5,471 bases of DNA, from NCBI GenBank assembly GCA_002432195.1, contig DJGG01000289.1, forward strand, positions 3,507 through 8,977, given 5' to 3'. This DNA is from Desulfobacteraceae bacterium UBA5852 (GTDB lineage Bacteria > Desulfobacterota > Desulfobacteria > Desulfobacterales > UBA5852). This document shows, in pieces, positions 1 to 5,186 of this stretch. Below the pieces are notes generated by a model. The model ran no database searches. It had not been told where the DNA came from and saw only the letters and a program-made list of their open reading frames with translations. The translations under genes and the position numbers were made by a program. Positions within the stretch are counted from its first letter, which is position 1, and every line of letters starts with the position of its first letter.

Positions 1-28
1 GCGCCTTGCCTTTCGGCCTGATGCGAGC

Positions 29-37
29 TTATCCACA
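29..37 (+). promoter_or_regulatory. Perfect DnaA-box sequence (isolated)
   Basis: The nine bases TTATCCACA match the high-affinity DnaA box of Escherichia coli (consensus TTWTNCACA) exactly. The site lies 28 bases upstream of the ATG of the small ORF at 65, so it would fall in the promoter or leader of that gene. I see no second box on either strand nearby, no AT-rich unwinding region, and no dnaA, dnaN or parAB gene, so an origin is not supported. It may be a DnaA-dependent regulatory site or a chance match. A 9-mer this AT-rich is somewhat unexpected in such GC-rich DNA. Confidence 0.3.
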
Positions 38-64
38 GCCTGATAGGGGGCGACAGGAGGCCAC

Positions 65-343
65 ATGCAGATCCCCCTCGACCTCAGCCGGCACTGCATC
101 GAAACGGAGATCCGGCGGCAATACCGGCGCACCCTGGAGGCGGCCCTCAAATCCGCCCCGCCTCCGGCCCACGTGGAAGCGCGCCTGGAACTGCTCGTGG
201 CCGCCCTGGAAAGCCTCGACTTTCCCCGGCTGCGCAGCGCCCACCGGGTGCTGGCGGGGGGCGCCGCCGGGGAAACGGCCAGCCTCTGCGGGGAGCCGGG
301 GGAGGCGCCCTGGGTGCAGGTTGCCGGCCGGCGGGTGGCATAG
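65..343 (+). CDS. Small hypothetical protein, 92 aa
   Basis: I do not recognise this protein. The ATG at 65 is preceded by a perfect AGGAGG at 55-60 with a four-base spacer, and the ORF ends in TAG at 341-343. The N-terminal half is charged and probably helical (IETEIRRQYRRTLEAALK, residues 11-28), followed by a proline-rich hinge (APPPAH) and a second helix (VEARLELLVAALESLDF, residues 37-53). The C-terminus is glycine-rich and less ordered. There is no signal peptide, membrane segment or cysteine-based metal motif. It looks like a small soluble, mostly helical cytosolic protein, and a regulatory or adaptor role cannot be excluded. Support for it being real comes from the strong ribosome-binding site. 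It could be the last gene of an operon starting outside the window, but only 64 bases are visible upstream. Overlapping ORFs in other frames lack such a site. Confidence 0.6.
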   Translation: MQIPLDLSRHCIETEIRRQYRRTLEAALKSAPPPAHVEARLELLVAALESLDFPRLRSAHRVLAGGAAGETASLCGEPGEAPWVQVAGRRVA

Positions 344-347
344 AACC

Positions 348-364
348 CACCCCACGTGGCGGTG
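348..364 (+). terminator. Weak hairpin after the small ORF
   Basis: CACC and GGTG flank the palindrome CCACGTGG (352-359), giving an eight-pair dyad with a one-base bulge at 360, starting five bases after the TAG stop. No T-run follows, so it is not a classical intrinsic terminator. It may be an mRNA 3'-end structure or chance in GC-rich DNA. Confidence 0.25.
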
Positions 365-401
365 AACCATTGCCCGAAGGGCGCAACGTCGGCTTGCGGC
401 C

Positions 402-422
402 TTAGTGGTCACGGTCATCCAT
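402..422 (+). repeat. Left 21-bp inverted repeat arm
   Basis: This arm pairs perfectly with 513-533. It begins TTAGTGGTCACGG and ends TCATCCAT. Read on the reverse strand it also forms a seven-codon ATG...TAA string, as does the right arm on the forward strand. No ribosome-binding site precedes either, so I do not treat them as genes. Confidence 0.9.
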
Positions 423-512
423 ACGGTGACGCACCGAGATGGCCGAGGCGCCCGGGCGGCAAGGCGCGCAACGCCGCCGCGCCGGGAGGCATCGGCCATC
501 GAATGCCACCAC

Positions 513-533
513 ATGGATGACCGTGACCACTAA
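513..533 (-). repeat. Right 21-bp inverted repeat arm
   Basis: This is the reverse complement of 402-422 with no mismatch. The 90 bases between the two arms are partly self-complementary as well, so the arms sit at the base of a longer structure and are not isolated termini. Confidence 0.9.
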
Positions 534-725
534 GCCGCCTGGGGATGCGCCTGGGGGCCGCGATGGCGCGGTCCGCTTTCCAACGCGGCCCCCTTGCAAA
601 CGGGACCCCTCGGCCTCCATCTTGGCTCAGTTGCCCCGCGACCAACCAAGCGCCGGCGGCGGCCCACCCGGCCCCCCGCCATCGGCGCGGGAGCACCCGC
701 GCGCCGGCAACAAGGAGGAGGAAAA

Positions 726-1277
726 ATGAAAAACCTGGCGGTCCACTACGACACCCTGCTGACCATCTCGCGATCCCTCACCGCCTCGCGGGATCCCGAG
801 GTCATCATCCGGCGCACCGTGGAGAGCATCCGCGAGGCCCTGGGCATCAAGGCCTGCGCCCTCTTCCTCGTGGACCGGGGCAAAAACGCGCTGCAGCTGG
901 CGGCTTCCTCGGGCCTGAGCGCCGAGTACCTCCGCAAGGGAACGGTGAGCGCCCTGCGCTCCATCGCCGACTCCCTGAAGGACGGCCCCGTGGCGGTCTA
1001 TGATGTCAGCGACGATCCCCGCATCCAGTACCCGGAGGCCGCCCGGAAGGAAGGCATCGCCTCCATCCTCTCGGTGCCCATCATGATGGGCGACGAGGCC
1101 ATCGGCGCCGTGCGCGCCTACACCGCCGAAAAATGGGAGTTTACCCTGGACGACATCGCCTTTGTCCAGGCCCTGGCCCAGATCGCGGGGATCATGATCG
1201 AGATGAGCCGGCTCTACAAAGGCCAGAGCGACTACATCGAATCCCTGGCCGTCATGTGCGAGTCACCGGCCCTGTAA
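726..1277 (+). CDS. Stand-alone GAF-domain protein, 183 aa
   Basis: The protein is essentially a single GAF domain at residues ~20-165. It begins with a helix (TISRSLTASRDPEVIIRRTVESIREALG), followed by the typical strand ACALFLVDRGKNALQLAASSGL, and later the conserved core ILSVPIMMGDEAIGAVRAYTAEKWEFTLDDIAFVQALAQIAGIMIE. GAF domains bind small ligands or cofactors (cyclic nucleotides, haem, tetrapyrroles, Fe-S) or mediate dimerisation. No kinase, GGDEF, HD or DNA-binding domain is attached, so the output must come from a partner or conformational change. The only cysteines are C44 and C178, which gives no clear metal or bilin site. The ATG at 726 was chosen because AGGAGG (713-718) lies seven bases upstream and the domain starts just after it. 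An in-frame extension back to 594 has no ribosome-binding site and a low-complexity sequence. The gene is convergent with rpiB, with 30 bases between the stops. Ligand and role are unknown. Confidence 0.88.
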   Translation: MKNLAVHYDTLLTISRSLTASRDPEVIIRRTVESIREALGIKACALFLVDRGKNALQLAASSGLSAEYLRKGTVSALRSIADSLKDGPVAVYDVSDDPRIQYPEAARKEGIASILSVPIMMGDEAIGAVRAYTAEKWEFTLDDIAFVQALAQIAGIMIEMSRLYKGQSDYIESLAVMCESPAL

Positions 1278-1281
1278 GCGG

Positions 1282-1304
1282 CCCAGGGGGCTGACCGCCC
1301 CGGG
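1282..1304. terminator. Possible bidirectional hairpin between convergent genes
   Basis: CCC (1282-1284) pairs with GGG (1302-1304), and GGGG (1286-1289) pairs with CCCC (1298-1301), with A1285 bulged. This gives a seven-pair GC stem with an eight-base loop. It occupies almost the whole 30-base gap between the stops of the GAF gene and rpiB, the right place for a shared terminator. Neither side has a T-run, so Rho-independent activity is uncertain. Confidence 0.3.
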
Positions 1305-1307
1305 AGG

Positions 1308-1754
1308 TCACGCACCGGAGGCCGGCGGTTCGATCTTGTCGATGCGCCGCTGGTGGCGCCCTCCCTGGAACCCGGCCGCGAGCCAGGTGTCCACGATCTC
1401 CAGGCACGCCTCCCGGGTGACCAGCCGGGCGCCGATGGCGATCACGTTGGCGTCGTTGTGCTCCCTGGCCAACCGGGCGCTGGCCGCGTTCCAGCACAGG
1501 GCGCAACGGATCCCCCGGACCTTGTTGGCCACCATGGCCTCCCCGTTGCCGCTGCCGCCGAAAACGATCCCCCGGTGGCAGGCGCCGGCGGCCACGCTCG
1601 CCGCCGCTGGGCGGATCACGTCCGGGTAATCCACCGCCGCTTCGCTGTGGGTGCCGAAATCCGTCACCGCATGGCCCCGGGCGGCCAGGTGGGCCTTCAC
1701 GATCTCCTTGAGGGCGAAGCCGGCGTGGTCGGCCGCCAGCGCGATGGGTGCCAT
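1308..1754 (-). CDS. rpiB: Ribose-5-phosphate isomerase B (RpiB/LacAB family)
   Basis: This 148-aa cytosolic enzyme should interconvert ribose 5-phosphate and ribulose 5-phosphate in the non-oxidative pentose-phosphate pathway. Family signatures are clear: LAADHAGFALKE (residues 7-17, phosphate/substrate loop with D9 and H10), DFGTHSEAAVDYPD (32-45), GIVFGGSGNGEAMVANKVRGIRCAL (62-86), LAREHNDANVIAIGARL (95-111) and FQGGRHQRRIDKIE (129-142). Length matches the family's ~145-160 aa. The E. coli-type catalytic cysteine (ICGTGIG) is replaced by glycine (G66), and a glutamate (E72) stands in the GGSGNGE loop. This matches Mycobacterium tuberculosis RpiB, where a glutamate is the base. Two in-frame ATGs lie close together: the AGGAG (complement of 1762-1766) is one base from the outer ATG (1760) and seven from the inner (1754), so I chose the inner. 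A related allose-6-phosphate isomerase activity is possible. The gene is divergent from the large fusion gene. Confidence 0.93.
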   Translation of the reverse strand: MAPIALAADHAGFALKEIVKAHLAARGHAVTDFGTHSEAAVDYPDVIRPAAASVAAGACHRGIVFGGSGNGEAMVANKVRGIRCALCWNAASARLAREHNDANVIAIGARLVTREACLEIVDTWLAAGFQGGRHQRRIDKIEPPASGA

Positions 1755-1761
1755 GGCCATG

Positions 1762-1766
1762 CTCCT
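1762..1766 (-). promoter_or_regulatory. Shine-Dalgarno that decides the rpiB start
   Basis: On the minus strand AGGAG is followed by C and then ATGGCCATG. Spacing is one base to the first ATG and seven to the second. Only the second is workable, which sets the N-terminus at MAPIALAADHAG. Confidence 0.7.
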
Positions 1767-2193
1767 TCCGCTGCGGGGCCGCCGCGGGATCGGGCGGCAA
1801 CCCCCGCCACCGCCTTCCAGGCCGAAGACCTGCGGGGGAATGGCAAGGTCCCATGGGCGCAGCCCACTGCCCTGGCGCCGATCCCGGCGCGGGTGCTGAT
1901 GCGCCCGGCGGCCGACCCCGGCCGGGGCTGCCGGCCTCAAGGGGGGCGGGGCGGACCTCCCCAACCCCCACAATCTGGTGGTCATCCCCCAGAAATGCAA
2001 TGCCGTGCGGGCCACCGTCGGTGCGCGGTACCCGGATCAAGGGGTGGACGGACAGGCCCTGGGCGGGATAAAAGGCAGGAGGATGCGCGGCGGCACCTTT
2101 TTAACCGACCGGCAGATGGCCGAAAGGATGGGGGTGGGGGTAAGCCGCCGGCGCCCCCCGTCCCGCCGACCCGTTGAGCGAGGCCGTGCGCCC
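1767..2193. other. Divergent intergenic region, no supported gene
   Basis: Apart from the rpiB ribosome-binding site, this stretch between the divergent rpiB and fusion genes holds no ORF with recognisable protein content or a good ribosome-binding site. It includes a perfect 12-bp palindrome CCCCGGCCGGGG (1916-1927), flanked by a second pairing arm GGCCG/CGGCC (1910-1914 and 1932-1936), which could be a hairpin or simply GC-rich chance. A weak promoter candidate for the fusion gene lies at 2045-2072. An AGGAGG at 2077-2082 abuts an in-frame ATG with no spacer. The in-frame open stretch 1978-2193 upstream of the fusion uses codons rare in the gene body (TTA, AGG, GTA, CGA) and resembles no domain. 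Promoters for both genes must lie here. Confidence 0.6.
2045..2072 (+). promoter_or_regulatory. Weak sigma-70-like promoter candidate for the fusion gene
   Basis: TGGACG (2045-2050) and GATAAA (2067-2072) are separated by 16 bases, a loose match to -35/-10 consensus, and this is one of the few A/T-containing spots in the region. Transcription would begin near 2080, leaving a leader of about 110 bases before the chosen start at 2194. Position and spacing fit, but the sequence match is weak. Confidence 0.25.
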
Positions 2194-5094
2194 ATGGACG
2201 ACCGCAACCGGAAAACCGCGCCCCCGTCCGACCCCCAGACGGCCGGAGCCCTCCTGGAAACGATCCGGGGGCTGGCGGCGGAGGTGCGCCCGGATCGGGC
2301 GGCGGCCGTTCCCGTGGAACTGGACACCTCTCTGGACCGCGACCTGGGATTCGACAGCCTGACCCGCATGGAACTGCTGGAGCGCGTCGAGACCCGTTTC
2401 GGCCTCACCATCGACCCCCGGGACCTGGCGGATGCCGAAACCCCCCGGGACCTGCTGCGGGCCGTCCTGTCCGGGGTCGACCCGCCCCCGCCCCCCCCGA
2501 CGGCGACCGAGGTCCCCGCGGGACCCTACCCCGCCGCCGGCGCCCCCCACAAGGCCCGCACGCTGCTGGATGTGCTGGACTGGCACGCCCAGGCCCAACC
2601 CGACCGGCTCCACATCCGCATCTACCGGGACGACGGCCAAGGCGGCGGCATGTCCTTCGCCGACCTGCGCGGGAAAGCCGAGGCGCTGGCCGCCGGACTC
2701 CAGGCCCGGGGGCTGGCGCCGGGCCACCCGGTGGCCATCATGCTGCCCACGGGGGCGGACTACTTCCACGCCTTCTTCGGCATTCTGCTGGCCGGGGGCG
2801 TTCCCGTGCCCATCTACCCCCCGGCCCGGCGCCACCAGCTGGAAGAGCACCTCCTGCGCCACCGGGCCATCCTGACCAATTGCGCCGCGGCCACCCTCAT
2901 CACCGTCCCGGAGGCCCAGGGGGTGGCCCGCCTGCTCCAGGCCCAGGTCCCCGGGTTGAAGCACCTGGTGACCGCCGCCGAGCTCGCCGCCGCCGGCGGG
3001 CGCTGGCGGCCGCCGCCGGTAAAGGACCGCGACCTGGCCTTCATCCAGTACACCTCCGGAAGCACCGGCCGGCCCAAAGGGGTGATGCTCACCCACGCCA
3101 ACCTGCTGGCCAACCTGCGCGCCATGGGCCGGCTGCTCCGGGTGGGTCCGCAGGACGTCTTCGTCAGCTGGCTGCCCCTGTACCACGACATGGGGCTCAT
3201 CGGGGCCTGGCTGGGAGGCCTCTATTTCGCCTACCCGCTGGTGGTCATGTCCCCCCTGGACTTCCTGGCCCGTCCCCTGCGCTGGTTTACGGCCATCCAC
3301 CGGCACCGCGGCACCCTCTCGGCCGCCCCCAATTTTGCCTACGAGCTTGCCCTGAAGCGCCTGGCCGGCGCCGACCTCGGCGCTCTCGACCTGAGGAGCT
3401 GGCGCTGCGCCTTCAACGGCGCCGAACCGGTGAGTCCCGCGACCCTGGAGCGGTTTGCCGCCCGCTTCCAGCCGGCGGGGCTGGCTCCCGAAGCCCTGAT
3501 GCCCGTCTATGGGCTGGCCGAGGCCACCCTGGGGGTGACCTTCCCGCCCCTGGGGCGGGGCGCGCTCATCGACGCCCTCGACCGCGAGACCTTCACGCGC
3601 ACCGGCAAGGCCCGCCCCGCCGAATCCTCCGCGGAGCGGCCCCTGCGCTTCGTCTCCTGCGGCCGCCCCTTGAGCGGGCATGAAATCCGCGTCGTGGACC
3701 CCGGGGGCCGGGAGCTGCCCGAACGCCGGGAAGGGCGCGTCCAGTTCCGGGGGCCTTCGGCCTGCGGCGGCTACTACCGCAACCCGCGCGTCACCCGGGC
3801 CCTCTACGACGGCGACTGGCTGGAAACCGGCGACAAGGGGTACATGGCCGCCGGCGAGCTATACCTTACCGGGCGCACCACGGACATGATCATCCGCGCC
3901 GGCCGGAACATTCACCCCAGCGAGGTGGAAGAGACCCTGGGAGAGATCCCCGGCATCCGCAAGGGCAACGTGGCGGTCTTCGGCACCCCGGACCCCCGCA
4001 GCGGCACCGAGCGCCTGGTGGTCCTGGCGGAGACCCGGGAGACCGGGGAGGAGGCCCACCGGCGCCTGCGGGCAGCCATCAACGCCCGCACAGCCGACCT
4101 GGTGGGCGGTCCGCCGGACGAGGTCGTCCTGGCCCCGCCGGGCAGCGTGCTGAAAACCTCCAGCGGCAAGATCCGCCGGGCCGCCAGCCGGGAACGCTAC
4201 GCGCGCGGCCGGATCGGGCGGGGCCGCCAGTCCTTCCCGGCCCAACTGGTCCGCCTGCTGGCGGCCGCCATTCCGCCCCTCTGGCAACGCGCCCGCAACG
4301 GCCTGCTGACCGGCCTTTACAATCTGACCGCCTGGCTGCTTCTGGCCCTGGCGGTGCCCCTCCTGGCGGGGGGCGTCTTCCTGCTGCCGCGTCTTGCCTG
4401 GCGCTGGGCCTTCCTGCACGGGGCGGCCCGCCTGCTGCTGCGGGCCCTGAGGCTGCCCCTCACGGTCCGGGGACCGTCCCCCGGGGCGTCCCCCCAGGGC
4501 CTGCTTTTCGTTTCCAACCACGCCAGCTACATAGACCCCATGGTGCTCGTGGCGGCCCTCCCCGGCCCCGTCTGTTTCGTGGCCAAGGCCGAGCTCGGCG
4601 CCATCCCCGTGGTGGGGGCTTTCCTCAGGCGCATCGGCACGGTGTTCGCCGAACGCTTCGACAAGCACCGGGGGGCCACCGATGCCCGGCGCCTCCAGCA
4701 CCTGGCCGCCGAGGGACGGCCCCTGGTATTTTTCGCCGAGGGCACCATCGCCCGCATGCCCGGCCTGCTCCCCTTCCGCATGGGCGCCTTCCTGGCCGCC
4801 GCCCGCAGCGGCAGGCCCCTCGTGCCCGTCACCATTCGGGGCACCCGGTCGATTCTGCGGGCGGATACCTGGTTTTTCCGCCGGGGAGCCGTGCGGGTCA
4901 CCCTGGGGGCCCCCCTGTCGGCGCTGCCGGAGGCCGGGGGAGCCAGCCCCCGCGCCTGGGAACGGGCGGTGGACCTCCACAAGCGCACCCGGGAACACAT
5001 CCTGCGGCATTGCGGCGAGCCGGACCTGGCCGCCGAGGCCTCGCCCCTGCAATCGGGGGCGGGCATGGATCCCCCGAACCCCCGGCGGCGTTAA
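2194..5094 (+). CDS. ACP - fatty-acyl-AMP ligase - PlsC acyltransferase fusion, 966 aa
   Basis: Three enzymatic modules are joined. Residues ~15-95 form an acyl carrier domain with DLGFDSLTRMELL, where S55 would carry phosphopantetheine. Residues ~125-690 form an adenylating domain: YTSGSTGRPKG (286-296), SWLPLYHDMGLIG (325-337), APNFAYELALKR, YGLAEATLG (439-447), ETGDKG with D547, GRTTDMIIRAGRN (560-572) and TSSGKIRR with lysine K659. The LPLYHDMG and APNFAY motifs resemble fatty-acyl-AMP ligases, which pass acyl-AMP to a carrier protein and not to CoA. A hydrophobic segment at ~711-731 follows. Residues ~765-935 are a PlsC/LPLAT acyltransferase with NHASYID (H776, D781), GTVFAER (815-821), FAEGT (847-851) and VPVTIRG (877-883). 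It probably acts at the inner membrane, activating a fatty acid and acylating a lipid or other acceptor. The order is opposite to E. coli Aas (acyltransferase first). The start at 2194 was chosen because the carrier domain begins shortly after it; its ribosome-binding site is weak, and 2083 or 2128 remain possible. Acceptor unknown. Confidence 0.9.
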   Translation: MDDRNRKTAPPSDPQTAGALLETIRGLAAEVRPDRAAAVPVELDTSLDRDLGFDSLTRMELLERVETRFGLTIDPRDLADAETPRDLLRAVLSGVDPPPPPPTATEVPAGPYPAAGAPHKARTLLDVLDWHAQAQPDRLHIRIYRDDGQGGGMSFADLRGKAEALAAGLQARGLAPGHPVAIMLPTGADYFHAFFGILLAGGVPVPIYPPARRHQLEEHLLRHRAILTNCAAATLITVPEAQGVARLLQAQVPGLKHLVTAAELAAAGGRWRPPPVKDRDLAFIQYTSGSTGRPKGVMLTHANLLANLRAMGRLLRVGPQDVFVSWLPLYHDMGLIGAWLGGLYFAYPLVVMSPLDFLARPLRWFTAIHRHRGTLSAAPNFAYELALKRLAGADLGALDLRSWRCAFNGAEPVSPATLERFAARFQPAGLAPEALMPVYGLAEATLGVTFPPLGRGALIDALDRETFTRTGKARPAESSAERPLRFVSCGRPLSGHEIRVVDPGGRELPERREGRVQFRGPSACGGYYRNPRVTRALYDGDWLETGDKGYMAAGELYLTGRTTDMIIRAGRNIHPSEVEETLGEIPGIRKGNVAVFGTPDPRSGTERLVVLAETRETGEEAHRRLRAAINARTADLVGGPPDEVVLAPPGSVLKTSSGKIRRAASRERYARGRIGRGRQSFPAQLVRLLAAAIPPLWQRARNGLLTGLYNLTAWLLLALAVPLLAGGVFLLPRLAWRWAFLHGAARLLLRALRLPLTVRGPSPGASPQGLLFVSNHASYIDPMVLVAALPGPVCFVAKAELGAIPVVGAFLRRIGTVFAERFDKHRGATDARRLQHLAAEGRPLVFFAEGTIARMPGLLPFRMGAFLAAARSGRPLVPVTIRGTRSILRADTWFFRRGAVRVTLGAPLSALPEAGGASPRAWERAVDLHKRTREHILRHCGEPDLAAEASPLQSGAGMDPPNPRRR

Positions 5095-5186
5095 TCCGCA
5101 ACCGCCTAGCGGCCTGGATGGCTATGATGCTTCCGCGACCTGCGGATCACCCGCAGCACGAACCGCCACAGCGAAAGGAACCGCTC
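5095..5186 (+). other. Short spacer between fusion gene and decarboxylase
   Basis: The 92-base gap contains a six-pair hairpin (5140-5156) and the ribosome-binding site of the next gene, AAAGGA at 5174-5179, seven bases before the ATG. There is a TATGAT at 5123-5128 but no matching -35 element. The lack of a T-tract after the hairpin leaves read-through from the fusion gene likely, so the two genes may be co-transcribed. Confidence 0.5.
5140..5156 (+). terminator. CTGCGG/CCGCAG hairpin in the spacer
   Basis: A perfect six-base stem with a five-base loop (ATCAC) lies 45 bases after the stop of the fusion gene. It has no following T-run. It may be a partial terminator, a processing site or chance. 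Confidence 0.25.

Larger units (their letters stand above)
402..533. mobile_element. 132-bp MITE-like element with perfect 21-bp terminal inverted repeats
   Basis: The left end (402-422, beginning TTAGTGGTCACGG) and the right end (513-533, ending CCGTGACCACTAA) are perfect reverse complements over 21 bases. The pairing continues outward with a one-base bulge (GCGGCC at 396-401 against GCCGC at 534-538). Inside, further arms pair: 425-428 with 507-510, 438-446 with 492-500 (nine bases, GATGGCCGA), and 455-460 with 473-478. The whole unit can therefore fold into one long interrupted hairpin on either strand. It has no transposase-sized ORF, so if mobile it would depend on a transposase elsewhere. 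The ends contain TTA...TAA, compatible with a TA target duplication as in IS630/Tc1-type elements, but no longer target duplication is visible. Alternatives are a BIME/REP-type palindromic repeat or a transcribed long hairpin. Only one copy is in the window, so mobility is inferred. Confidence 0.55.
344..725. other. Intergenic region carrying a hairpin-bounded repeat
   Basis: This 382-base stretch contains no gene I can support. ORFs crossing it are frame shadows or lack ribosome-binding sites. Just after the stop of the small ORF is an imperfect hairpin (348-364), then a short GCCC-GAA-GGGC stem-loop (372-382). The 132-bp inverted-repeat element lies at 402-533. From 534 to about 710 I see only GC-rich sequence, without a clear sigma-70 or sigma-54 promoter, although the GAF gene at 726 must be transcribed from here or from further upstream. 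The ribosome-binding site for that gene is at 713-721. Confidence 0.7.

Noticed and set aside
29..514. 161-aa minus-strand ORF across the small gene and the repeat
   Set aside because: It is low-complexity, runs through the inverted repeat, has no ribosome-binding site, and is antisense to the small ORF with the strong Shine-Dalgarno.
513..533. Seven-codon ATG...TAA micro-ORF within the right inverted repeat arm
   Set aside because: It has no ribosome-binding site, and its content is dictated by the repeat. It is also present in mirror form in the left arm.
1755..2015. N-terminal extension of RpiB to the upstream in-frame start
   Set aside because: The extra 87 residues are proline/arginine-rich and unlike any RpiB. 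The family begins right at the ADHAG segment, and the Shine-Dalgarno points to 1754.
1353..2177. 274-aa + strand frame over rpiB and the intergenic region
   Set aside because: It is the antisense shadow of rpiB, whose motifs are unambiguous. It has no ribosome-binding site or domain.
2101..3681. 526-aa open frame on the minus strand opposite the fusion gene
   Set aside because: It has a low-complexity G/P/Q/R-rich composition with no domain. It is antisense to a fully motif-supported gene and is the usual result of G/C third-position bias.
3859..5052. 397-aa open frame on the minus strand
   Set aside because: It is antisense to the adenylation and PlsC domains, is low-complexity, and has no recognisable motif.
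5123..5128. TATGAT as a -10 element for the decarboxylase gene
   Set aside because: No recognisable -35 lies 16-18 bases upstream, so a separate promoter is not supported.
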